Shown: piece after piece, positions 1 through 5,246 of the stretch
How positions within the stretch are numbered: the stretch's first letter is position 1
Layout: each line of letters opens with the position of its first letter
Origin: Candidatus Sulfotelmatobacter sp.
GTDB lineage: Bacteria > Acidobacteriota > Terriglobia > Terriglobales > Acidobacteriaceae
Length of the DNA: 6,158 nt
Assembly: GCA_030049565.1 (NCBI GenBank)
Contig: JASIKQ010000462.1
Span: 1-6,158 of the forward strand
Reading direction: 5' to 3'
Program-made: the position numbers and the translations under genes
The notes under the pieces: generated by a model
Seen by the model: only the letters and a program-made list of their open reading frames with translations
Database searches by the model: none
Told to the model about the DNA's origin: nothing

Positions 1-1
1 T

Positions 2-814
2 GTGGTGCCCAACAAATTTCCGGCCTTGGGAATCGAAGGCAATCTGAACCGCCAGGCCGAGGGCATGTTCGATCGCATGAACGGCATCGGCGCCCACGAA
101 GTGATCATCGAGACTCCCGACCACAATGCCAGCCTGGCCACGCTGCCTCCCAAGCGCATTGAAGATGTTCTCTGGACCTTCCGTGACCGCATTCTCGATC
201 TTAAAAAAGACCGGCGGTTCAAATACATTTTGCTGTTCAAAAATCACGGCGAGGCTGCCGGCGCCTCCCTGGAGCACGCTCACTCGCAACTTATCGCCCT
301 GCCCATTCTGCCGATCAATGTGACCCAGGAACTGGAGGGGGCAAAACAGTACTATCTCTATAAGGAGCGCTGCGTATTCTGCGACATCATCCGGCAGGAA
401 ACCGAGAGCGGCACCCGCGTAGTGGCCGAAAACGAGAATTTCTTGACCATTGCTCCCTACGCGCCTCGCTTCCCCTTCGAGACTTGGATTTTGCCGAAGC
501 AGCACGAGTCGGCGTTCGAGAATTCGTCCTCGCACATGTTCGAGAACCTCGCCAAGGCGCTAAAGACCCTTCTGATCAAAGCTGACCGGGTGCTCGATAA
601 CCCTCCATACAACTTAGTGGTTCACACTTCACCCGCTCAGGACCCAGCCAACGATCACTATCATTGGCACATTGAGTTCATGCCCAAGCTGACCAAGACG
701 GCGGGATTCGAATGGGGCACGGGTTTCTATATCAATCCCACGCCTCCCGAGGAGGCGGCGAAATTTCTGCGCGAGGCCAGCGTGGAAGAGCCCGTCCCAG
801 CCACGGTTGGATAG
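2..814 (+). CDS. galT: GalT-like hexose-1-phosphate nucleotidylyltransferase, 5'-partial
   Basis: This is the C-terminal 270 or so residues of a HIT-superfamily transferase of the galactose-1-phosphate uridylyltransferase family. The family exchanges UMP (or AMP) between a nucleotide sugar and a sugar 1-phosphate through a uridylyl-His intermediate, in the cytosol. Visible residues: VVPNKFPAL at the truncated N-terminus; PDH with H41, matching a GalT zinc-ligand region; GASLEHAHSQ at 88-96, the catalytic HxH with H94 as likely nucleophile (Ala replaces the usual Pro); CVFC at 124-127, probably metal binding; and HYHWHIEF at 219-226, the second HIT-like half with three His. Full-length relatives are about 330-350 aa, so roughly 60-70 N-terminal residues lie outside the window. 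The GTG at position 2 is therefore an internal Val, not the start. The stop is TAG. Donor and acceptor sugar cannot be read from sequence; ADP-glucose phosphorylase-like activity is an alternative to GalT. The family call is firm, the substrate is not. Confidence 0.88.
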   Translation: MVPNKFPALGIEGNLNRQAEGMFDRMNGIGAHEVIIETPDHNASLATLPPKRIEDVLWTFRDRILDLKKDRRFKYILLFKNHGEAAGASLEHAHSQLIALPILPINVTQELEGAKQYYLYKERCVFCDIIRQETESGTRVVAENENFLTIAPYAPRFPFETWILPKQHESAFENSSSHMFENLAKALKTLLIKADRVLDNPPYNLVVHTSPAQDPANDHYHWHIEFMPKLTKTAGFEWGTGFYINPTPPEEAAKFLREASVEEPVPATVG

Positions 815-824
815 AAGAGGAATG

Positions 825-841
825 TAGCCCGAAGGCGGCTA
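825..841. terminator. Small inverted repeat between convergent galT and PPOX genes
   Basis: TAGCC (825-829) and GGCTA (837-841) form a 5-bp stem with a 7-nt loop. It overlaps the stop codon of the minus-strand PPOX gene and lies about 10 bp after the galT stop. No U-tract follows on either strand, so this is at best a weak bidirectional terminator or read-through barrier. It is reported because it is the only structure in the very short convergent gap. Confidence 0.25.
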
Positions 842-1237
842 GCCCATCACCGTTGCGTGCTCAGGTTTCACTTTGTAGAGCACGCGGACTTCTCCGGGCT
901 GAGCATAGGGGTATTTGTCGACTCCGAGATATTTCTTGGCCATTTTGTTGATGTGGTCGCTGGCGCCATCCTCGGTGATTTCCACGACGCGGCCGCGAAC
1001 TTCCAGATAACGATAGGGATTCTCCGGATCAATGACGGCCATCGACACGCGGGGATCGCGGCGCACGTTTTTATCTTTTTGCCGGCCTTTGGCAGAGTTG
1101 AAGATAAGGTGTTCGCCATCGAAGTCACACCATACGGGCGTAACCTGCGGCCGGCCGTCAGGCATGAGCGTGCCCAGCGAAGCGAAGGCGCGTTTCTGAA
1201 AAAGATCACGGTATTTTTCGGGAATAACATCCGGCAT
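839..1237 (-). CDS. PPOX-class (pyridoxamine 5'-phosphate oxidase fold) flavin/F420-binding protein
   Basis: This is a 132-aa split-barrel protein of the PPOX superfamily, closest by eye to the single-domain 'PPOX class probable F420-dependent enzyme' group typified by Rv1155. These are cytosolic, usually dimeric, and bind FMN, F420 or sometimes haem. Visible blocks: SLGTLMPDGRPQVTPVWCDF at 20-39 (first strands); FNSAKGRQKDKNVRRDPRV at 46-64, the basic cofactor-phosphate-binding segment; YLEVRGRVVEI at 77-87; and a short C-terminal strand, VRVLYKVKPEHATV. Length matches the group. I chose the ATG at 1237, not the upstream one at 1309, because AGGAGGT (1248-1242) precedes it at ideal spacing and homology begins right there. 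The extra 24 residues of the longer reading look non-coding and would span the promoter. The gene is monocistronic, convergent with galT and divergent from the SAM-hydrolase gene. Cofactor and substrate are unknown. Confidence 0.87.
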   Translation of the reverse strand: MPDVIPEKYRDLFQKRAFASLGTLMPDGRPQVTPVWCDFDGEHLIFNSAKGRQKDKNVRRDPRVSMAVIDPENPYRYLEVRGRVVEITEDGASDHINKMAKKYLGVDKYPYAQPGEVRVLYKVKPEHATVMG

Positions 1238-1241
1238 AAGT

Positions 1242-1280
1242 ACCTCCTTGCAGTCTTGCAGTCGAACCGGAAACATTATA
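1242..1280 (-). promoter_or_regulatory. Promoter -10 and strong RBS of the PPOX gene
   Basis: On the minus strand a perfect TATAAT occupies 1280-1275. No good -35 hexamer sits 16-18 bp upstream. The implied transcript start is near 1268, giving a leader of about 30 nt. The leader ends in AGGAGGT (1248-1242), four to five bases before the ATG at 1237. Between -10 and RBS lies an exact 8-bp tandem repeat, reported separately. Confidence 0.5.
1247..1262. repeat. Exact 8-bp tandem repeat in the PPOX leader
   Basis: CTTGCAGT occurs twice head to tail (1247-1254 and 1255-1262), read as ACTGCAAG twice in the minus-strand transcript. It lies between the predicted transcript start and the ribosome-binding site and overlaps the first two bases of the latter. 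It may be a chance replication-slippage duplication or a small protein-binding site; nothing in the sequence separates these. Confidence 0.45.
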
Positions 1281-1296
1281 GATGCCGCGCGTGATT

Positions 1297-1351
1297 TGCC
1301 GGTGAACAAGGGCTACGATTATTCTTTCAGGCGATCAATCAAAGGCGGAGG
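1297..1351 (+). promoter_or_regulatory. Tentative promoter and RBS of the SAM-hydrolase-like gene
   Basis: TTGCCG (1297-1302) and TATTCT (1320-1325) are spaced 17 bp apart and each match the housekeeping consensus at four of six positions, so the promoter is only suggestive. The GGAGG at 1347-1351, five bases before the ATG at 1357, is a clear ribosome-binding site and supports that start. Confidence 0.35.
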
Positions 1352-1356
1352 CCGTC

Positions 1357-2292
1357 ATGATCGGGAGCATATTATCGCGCGTAAACCCGCGCTCAATTAA
1401 AACTTTCCGAATGCTGTTTGTGCTGGTTTTGATCTGCTCCGCTGTCTGCGGCGCCCAAGCCGCCAAATATCCGCCAACCATTGTTTTCATGACCGACTTC
1501 GGCGTGGTGGATGATTCCGTCGCCATCTGCCGCGGAGTGATGTATTCGATCATGCCTGATGTGCGCATTGTCGATCTCACCCATCAAGTGACGCCATTTT
1601 CCATTCTCGATGGTGCGCGTTTTCTTTACGGCGCTACGCCTTACTATCCGGCAGGAACCGTTTTTGTCGTCGTGATCGATCCGACCGTGGGCAGCTCGCG
1701 CAAAGCAATTGTGGCCAAGTCAAAAAAGGGGCAATACTTCGTGCTGCCGGATAACGGCCTGCTCACGCTGGTAGAGCAGCGGGATGGAATCGAGGCGGTG
1801 CACGAGATCACGAATCCGGATTGGATGATCGGCACCAAGCTTTCTTCGACCTTTCATGGGCGCGACATTTTTTCTCCTGTGGGAGGGCATGTGGCGCGCG
1901 GCGAAGATTGGACCAAGGCTGGGCCGGAGATGTCCGTGGCGTCGCTGGTGCAGCTGGACTTGAAGCCCCCACGAATTAATGATGGCGGAATCACGGCGCA
2001 GGTGATTGCCACCGATGGCCCGTTCGGCAATCTGGTGACGAATCTAGATGCGGAGGATTTTCTGAAGCTGGGGTACGAGCGTGGGCAAGAGGTTTCGGTG
2101 ATTCTCGACGAGGAGGAGATGAGGATTAAATTCGTGCGCACGTTCAGCGATGTGCCCGTGGGTGAGCCCTTGTTGTACATCGATTCGCGCGGGCGATTTG
2201 CGCTGGCGGTGAATCAGGGGAGCTTTGCGGCGAAGTACGAGATCAGGCCTCCGGTCGAATTGTTTATACCGCGCCCCGGCAAACAGGAATAG
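1357..2292 (+). CDS. Exported SAM hydroxide adenosyltransferase (DUF62) family protein
   Basis: This 311-aa protein belongs to the SAM hydroxide adenosyltransferase family (DUF62), relatives of fluorinase and chlorinase that split S-adenosylmethionine into adenosine and methionine using water. Visible motifs: FMTDFG at 44-49; VVIDPTVGSSRK at 105-116, holding Asp108 and Arg115; FHGRDIFSP at 166-174, holding His167 (together the Asp-Arg-His triad of hydrolytic members); and DGPFGNLVTNL at 220-230 plus YIDSRGRFALAVNQGSF at 274-290 from the C-terminal barrel. The first 36 residues look like a Sec signal peptide: basic Arg/Lys stretch, hydrophobic LFVLVLICSAV core, likely cleavage near AQA/A (34-36). 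The mature protein would then be periplasmic or external, which is odd for a SAM enzyme. GGAGG supports the start at 1357; a start at Met19 would still leave a hydrophobic leader. The gene stands alone. Family call firm; in vivo substrate uncertain. Confidence 0.88.
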   Translation: MIGSILSRVNPRSIKTFRMLFVLVLICSAVCGAQAAKYPPTIVFMTDFGVVDDSVAICRGVMYSIMPDVRIVDLTHQVTPFSILDGARFLYGATPYYPAGTVFVVVIDPTVGSSRKAIVAKSKKGQYFVLPDNGLLTLVEQRDGIEAVHEITNPDWMIGTKLSSTFHGRDIFSPVGGHVARGEDWTKAGPEMSVASLVQLDLKPPRINDGGITAQVIATDGPFGNLVTNLDAEDFLKLGYERGQEVSVILDEEEMRIKFVRTFSDVPVGEPLLYIDSRGRFALAVNQGSFAAKYEIRPPVELFIPRPGKQE

Positions 2293-2349
2293 AGCCTTGA
2301 GAGGGTATCGAAACAAGATGCGGCCGTCAGAGGCGACCGAGCGCGGCAG

Positions 2350-2365
2350 GCGAATCGGCGTTCGC
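2350..2365. terminator. Short hairpin in the convergent gap between SAM-hydrolase-like and GH1 genes
   Basis: GCGAA (2350-2354) and TTCGC (2361-2365) make a perfect 5-bp stem with a 6-nt loop. It lies about 60 bp after the stop of the plus-strand gene and just after the stop of the minus-strand GH1 gene. There is no T-run on either side, so it is a weak terminator candidate only. The rest of the 75-bp gap shows nothing. Confidence 0.22.
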
Positions 2366-2367
2366 TA

Positions 2368-3783
2368 TCAGCTCCGCGCCTCAACCCGGCCTTCGGCCGC
2401 GACCTTTGCGTACCAGCGGCCCGATTCTTTTATCGTGCGCTGCTGGGTTTTGAAATCGACGTAGGCGAGGCCGAAGCGCTGGCTGTAGCCTTCGGCCCAT
2501 TCGAAGTTGTCGAACAGGCTCCAGGCGTGGTAGCCGCGGACGTCGGCCCCTTCGGCGATGGCGCGGGCCAGCCAGTGAAGGTGCTGGCGAAGATATTCGG
2601 TGCGGCGAGTGTCACGGATCACGCCATTTCCATCGGGGCCGTCGTTGTAGGCGCATCCGCTCTCGGTGATTTCGATCTGCGGGCGGTTGAAATCGCGAGT
2701 GATACGGGCCACTATTTCATACAGAGCTTTGGGCCAGACTTCCCAGCCGATATCGGTTTTGGGGCCTTGCTCGCCTCCGGCCATTCTTACGGGGAACAGC
2801 CACTGCTGGGGACTGACGACACGCAGGATTCCGCGCGAGACCGAGGCGATGGTGCGGTAGTAAAGATTGATGCCAATGAAATCGAGAGGGACGCGCATGT
2901 GGGCGCGGTCTCCGGGTTTCAGGCCGATGGCGGTTTCGGGAAAAAATGCCAGCGCCTCAGGATAGCGTCCGGTGAAGGCGGGCGAAAGAAACCAGAGATT
3001 GGTGATGGCGTGGGCGCGGTCGGCGGCGAGTTGGTCTTCGGCCGAGTCCGTGGCGGGTTCGCAGGCCGACATATTGAATGCCGTTCCCACGCGAGCCGAA
3101 GGACGAGTGGCTTTGAGAGCGCGGAAACCGGCTCCCTGCGCCAGGTTGACGGTGTGAGAGGCGCGCAGGAAAGCGAACAAACTTTTTCGTCCCGGGGCAT
3201 GTTTGCCTTCGAGATAACCGAGATGGAGGAATGCCGAAGGCTCGTTGAACAACATCCAGTTGGAAACCCGGTCGCCCAGGGCGCGCGCGACGAGGTCGAC
3301 ATAGTCGGCATAGCGGGAAGCGGTGTGGCGATTGGGCCAGCCTCCGGCATGTTCGAGAGCTTGGGGCAGGTCCCAATGATAGAGCGTGACGAAGGGGCGG
3401 ATGCCGGCTTCGAGGAGGGCGTCGACGAAGCGGCTGTAGTGATCGATGCCTTTGGAGTTAGCGGGGCCGGAGCCGGCGGGCTGAATGCGCGGCCAGGAAA
3501 TGGAGAAGCGGTAGCTGTTCAGGTTCATGGCGCGCATGAGCGCGATGTCTTCGCGCCAGCGATGGTAGGAATCGCAGGCGTGGTCTCCAGTGTCGCGGTT
3601 CTTGATTTTTCCGGGAGTGTGGGAGAAGTGGTCCCAGATCGATTCGCCTTTGCCATCTTCGTTCCACGCGCCTTCAATCTGATAGGCGGCGGTGGCTGCG
3701 CCCCAGTAGAAACCTTTGGGGAAGACAGACTCGACGGAGTCGTCGCTTTGAGTGCCGTGGGAATAAGTAATGGTCGCGGTCAT
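2368..3783 (-). CDS. GH1 family beta-glucosidase / beta-glycosidase
   Basis: This 471-aa glycoside hydrolase family 1 enzyme is a (beta/alpha)8 barrel that retains anomeric configuration and cleaves beta-linked glucosides or galactosides. Visible elements: FYWGAATAAYQIEGAW at 25-40, the N-terminal GH1 signature with sugar-binding Gln35; YHWDLP at 135-140 with His136; FNEP at 179-182 with acid/base Glu181; INLYY at 305-309; EITESG at 371-376 with nucleophile Glu374; and WSLFDNFEWAEGY at 421-433 with sugar-contacting Trp421, Glu428 and Trp429. The length is normal for bacterial GH1. No signal peptide is seen, so it should be cytosolic, acting on imported oligosaccharides or aryl-glucosides. The ATG overlaps the upstream MBL stop (TAATG) and no good Shine-Dalgarno precedes it, implying translational coupling. 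Oddity: the nucleophile motif is TESG, not the usual TENG. Exact substrate is not predictable. Confidence 0.95.
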   Translation of the reverse strand: MTATITYSHGTQSDDSVESVFPKGFYWGAATAAYQIEGAWNEDGKGESIWDHFSHTPGKIKNRDTGDHACDSYHRWREDIALMRAMNLNSYRFSISWPRIQPAGSGPANSKGIDHYSRFVDALLEAGIRPFVTLYHWDLPQALEHAGGWPNRHTASRYADYVDLVARALGDRVSNWMLFNEPSAFLHLGYLEGKHAPGRKSLFAFLRASHTVNLAQGAGFRALKATRPSARVGTAFNMSACEPATDSAEDQLAADRAHAITNLWFLSPAFTGRYPEALAFFPETAIGLKPGDRAHMRVPLDFIGINLYYRTIASVSRGILRVVSPQQWLFPVRMAGGEQGPKTDIGWEVWPKALYEIVARITRDFNRPQIEITESGCAYNDGPDGNGVIRDTRRTEYLRQHLHWLARAIAEGADVRGYHAWSLFDNFEWAEGYSQRFGLAYVDFKTQQRTIKESGRWYAKVAAEGRVEARS

Positions 3784-3785
3784 TA
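3781..3785 (-). promoter_or_regulatory. TAATG stop/start overlap coupling the MBL and GH1 genes
   Basis: On the minus strand the TAA stop of the MBL gene (3785-3783) shares its last A with the ATG of the GH1 gene (3783-3781). The bases before it (…AAAGCATAAT) give only a weak Shine-Dalgarno. Such overlaps usually mean co-transcription and re-initiation by the terminating ribosome, so the two proteins are likely made from one mRNA. Confidence 0.75.
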
Positions 3786-4715
3786 ATTATGCTTTATGAA
3801 TTTTCCCGTTTTTTGGCCCGTGAGGGAGTTGTATAAAGTTTCGATGAAAGCGTCTTCCTTGACGAAGTCTCCGGAATATTTTTTCCACGGCTGGAGAATC
3901 TTTTCCTGCTTCATCTGATCGAGCGTCTTGCCATCGTTGAGCGCTTTTTGTACGGCGTCGCGGGTTTCCTTGAGCATGGTCTCATAGGCGCGGACATCGT
4001 CCAATGTCGAAATGGGTCCGTGGCCGGGAATGATTTTAACGTCGGGCGGCATTTGTCGAATCACGTTGTCGACGGCGTCAATCATGCCATTGATGCTGCC
4101 TCCGGCCTCGACGTCAATGAAAGGAAAGCCGTAGGTGACGAAATCGTCGCCCATGTGCACGACATTGGAGTGAGGAAAGAAAATGATGGAATCGCCGTCG
4201 GTGTGGCCGGCCGGAAAGTACAGGGCGCGGATGTCTTCGCCATTCAGGTGCACGGTGACATCGTGGTCGAAGGTGATGATGGGCAGGGCGTCGTGGGGAG
4301 CGGGTTTTTGGTCGAAATGGACCGAGCCGCCGTTGCCTGCCGGGCCGCCTGCTTCCAGACGCTTGCGAACGTTGTCCTGGGCGATGATAGGGGCCTGCTT
4401 CTGGAAGTAGGCATTGCCGCCGGTGTGATCGGGATGGTAGTGGGTGTTGATGATGAAACGCACCGGCTTGTCAGTGATGCCCTTGAGCGCGGCCTGAATT
4501 TTTTCGGCGAGCGGGGCGTATTGATCGTCGACGATGACGATGCCGTCGTCGCCGATAGACGCGCCGATGTTGCCCCCAGCGCCTTGCAGCATGTAGACGT
4601 TGCCGGCAACTTTGCTGACTTTCATCTGTACCTTGCTGAAGTCCTCGTCCTGGGCGGAAGCGAGAGGGATTGCCCCCAGAGCAAGCAGGGCGAACAGAGT
4701 TAGAAGTTTGCGCAT
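3783..4715 (-). CDS. Exported metallo-beta-lactamase-fold hydrolase
   Basis: This 310-aa MBL-fold protein has a complete binuclear metal site: THYHPDH at 91-97 (His92, His94, Asp96, His97), GHTDGD at 170-175 (His171), MGDD at 188-191 (bridging Asp190) and PGHGP at 230-234 (His232). GNIGASIGDDGIVIVDD at 48-64 is the usual first beta-hairpin. A signal peptide is clear: MRKLLTLFALLALGAIPLASA, cleaved before QDED, so the enzyme is periplasmic. I chose the ATG at 4715 over the one at 4754 because GAGG (4724-4721) lies five bases upstream and the signal peptide begins there; the longer start would overlap the -10. The family covers beta-lactamases, lactonases, thioesterases and cyclases. It resembles the broad 'MBL fold metallo-hydrolase' group, and sequence alone does not support a beta-lactamase call. 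It is first gene of an operon with GH1. Substrate unknown. Confidence 0.9.
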   Translation of the reverse strand: MRKLLTLFALLALGAIPLASAQDEDFSKVQMKVSKVAGNVYMLQGAGGNIGASIGDDGIVIVDDQYAPLAEKIQAALKGITDKPVRFIINTHYHPDHTGGNAYFQKQAPIIAQDNVRKRLEAGGPAGNGGSVHFDQKPAPHDALPIITFDHDVTVHLNGEDIRALYFPAGHTDGDSIIFFPHSNVVHMGDDFVTYGFPFIDVEAGGSINGMIDAVDNVIRQMPPDVKIIPGHGPISTLDDVRAYETMLKETRDAVQKALNDGKTLDQMKQEKILQPWKKYSGDFVKEDAFIETLYNSLTGQKTGKFIKHN

Positions 4716-4720
4716 GATGG

Positions 4721-4758
4721 CCTCGAATTCCTTTTGTGACCGCGGGCAAGACATTCTA
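4721..4758 (-). promoter_or_regulatory. Promoter -10 and RBS of the MBL-GH1 operon
   Basis: TAGAAT (4758-4753, minus strand) matches TATAAT at five of six positions and would place the transcript start near 4746, with a leader of about 30 nt ending in GAGG (4724-4721) before the ATG at 4715. No -35 hexamer is present: the expected place, about 4776-4781, is inside a run of C on the minus strand, the complement of the G8 tract of a quadruplex motif. Confidence 0.4.
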
Positions 4759-4774
4759 AACCGGAATCATGGTT

Positions 4775-4799
4775 GGGGGGGGCAGGGCAGGGGTCGGGG
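4775..4799 (+). other. G-quadruplex motif upstream of the MBL-GH1 operon
   Basis: The plus strand carries four G-runs separated by 2-nt loops: G8 (4775-4782), G3 (4785-4787), G4 (4790-4793) and G4 (4796-4799), with loops CA, CA and TC. Short loops and long runs make this a very stable predicted quadruplex. It is on the template strand for the minus-strand MBL-GH1 operon, at and above its -35 position. It is on the non-template strand for the small plus-strand gene that starts at 4888, about 90 bp downstream. Further GGG runs at 4819-4821, 4824-4826 and 4838-4840 continue the G skew. Confidence 0.7.
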
Positions 4800-4887
4800 C
4801 TCAGCAAGGCACACTTAAGGGTAGGGTGCATAGGATCGGGCATGGTTCGGTCTGTCGCGTGCTGAGGGATGTTTGGGGGTACATCTT

Positions 4888-5169
4888 ATGCGCGTTCACA
4901 TGAACCAGATCAATGCCAACGCTCAGTTGGATGCGATGCAGGCGGCACAAAAGGCGGCGGCCAAAAGGGAAGCGGCGCGAACGCGGAAAAAACTGATGGA
5001 GTTTGCCTCAGAAGTTGCGGGCGAAGCCGAGGCTGAAGATTGCGTAGTAAGGCTGGGAGCGCGCGACGAGCCGCAAGAAGGCAAGCGGCAAAATCAGCCG
5101 CAGGAGCGCGACCGGAAAAGTGAGGGCGACGATTCCAAGGTAGTGTGTCAGTTTGAAATTCTAGCCTGA
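4888..5169 (+). CDS. Small Ala-rich, highly charged protein of unknown function
   Basis: I do not recognise this 93-aa protein. Residues 10-45 read as a long Ala/Lys/Arg/Glu-rich amphipathic helix (AAQKAAAKREAARTRKKLMEFASEVAGEAEAE). A short segment follows, DCVVRLGARD, then a Gln/Glu/Lys/Arg-rich, probably disordered stretch (60-82) and the end VVCQFEILA. There is no signal peptide, membrane segment or metal motif, so it is probably a cytosolic scaffold-like or nucleic-acid-binding protein; that is inference. ATG at 4888 is preferred over TTG at 4873 because GGGGG (4876-4880) lies seven bases upstream; ATG at 4900 is an alternative. Coding status rests on an uninterrupted frame, the structured composition of the N-terminal half and my recollection that short proteins of this style recur in Acidobacteriota. 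The tail after about residue 65 could be drifting. Upstream is the quadruplex motif; downstream is the structured gap. Confidence 0.6.
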   Translation: MRVHMNQINANAQLDAMQAAQKAAAKREAARTRKKLMEFASEVAGEAEAEDCVVRLGARDEPQEGKRQNQPQERDRKSEGDDSKVVCQFEILA

Positions 5170-5202
5170 ACGGTTCAATACCTGCGCTTTATCACTACGC
5201 AG

Positions 5203-5246
5203 TGTGACTAGCTTCACAGACTTGCGGCAGAGCGATAGGAGATAAT
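5203..5246 (+). promoter_or_regulatory. CRP/FNR-type palindrome with class-II spaced -10 hexamer
   Basis: TGTGA-CTAGCT-TCACA (5203-5218) is an exact match to the ten conserved bases of the E. coli CRP consensus. GATAAT (5241-5246) downstream matches TATAAT at five of six positions. A transcript start at 5252 or 5253 would place the site centre (5210.5) at -41.5 or -42.5, the geometry of a class-II activator promoter. There is no recognised gene immediately downstream on the plus strand, so the product could be a small RNA, a short peptide, or nothing. Whether the host's CRP-family regulator uses this consensus is unknown. Confidence 0.4.

Noticed and set aside
857..1294. A 145-codon plus-strand open frame opposite the PPOX gene
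   Set aside because: The PPOX gene has clear family motifs plus a perfect -10 and RBS; the opposite frame has neither motifs nor an RBS.
2387..2399. CGGCC-TTC-GGCCG hairpin near the end of the GH1 gene
   Set aside because: It lies inside the coding sequence (the Ala-Glu-Gly-Arg codons near the C-terminus) and has no T-run; simple GC-rich codon usage explains it.
2527..3786. A 419-codon plus-strand open frame lying opposite the GH1 gene
   Set aside because: It is antisense to a textbook GH1 gene; its Gly/Ala/Val-rich composition and lack of any motif are typical of a shadow frame kept open by GC-rich codon use.
3948..4703. A 251-codon plus-strand open frame opposite the MBL gene
   Set aside because: The minus-strand MBL protein has a full metal site and signal peptide; the opposite frame is Val/Asp/Gly-rich with no motif or RBS.
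3783..4715. Calling the MBL protein a beta-lactamase resistance gene
   Set aside because: The metal site is shared by the whole superfamily, and the operon context with GH1 gives no support for an antibiotic-resistance role.
4808..4821. GGCAC followed by a G-rich stretch, resembling a sigma-54 promoter
   Set aside because: The required GC at the -12 element, ten bases after GG, is absent (GG is found instead), so the pattern is incomplete.
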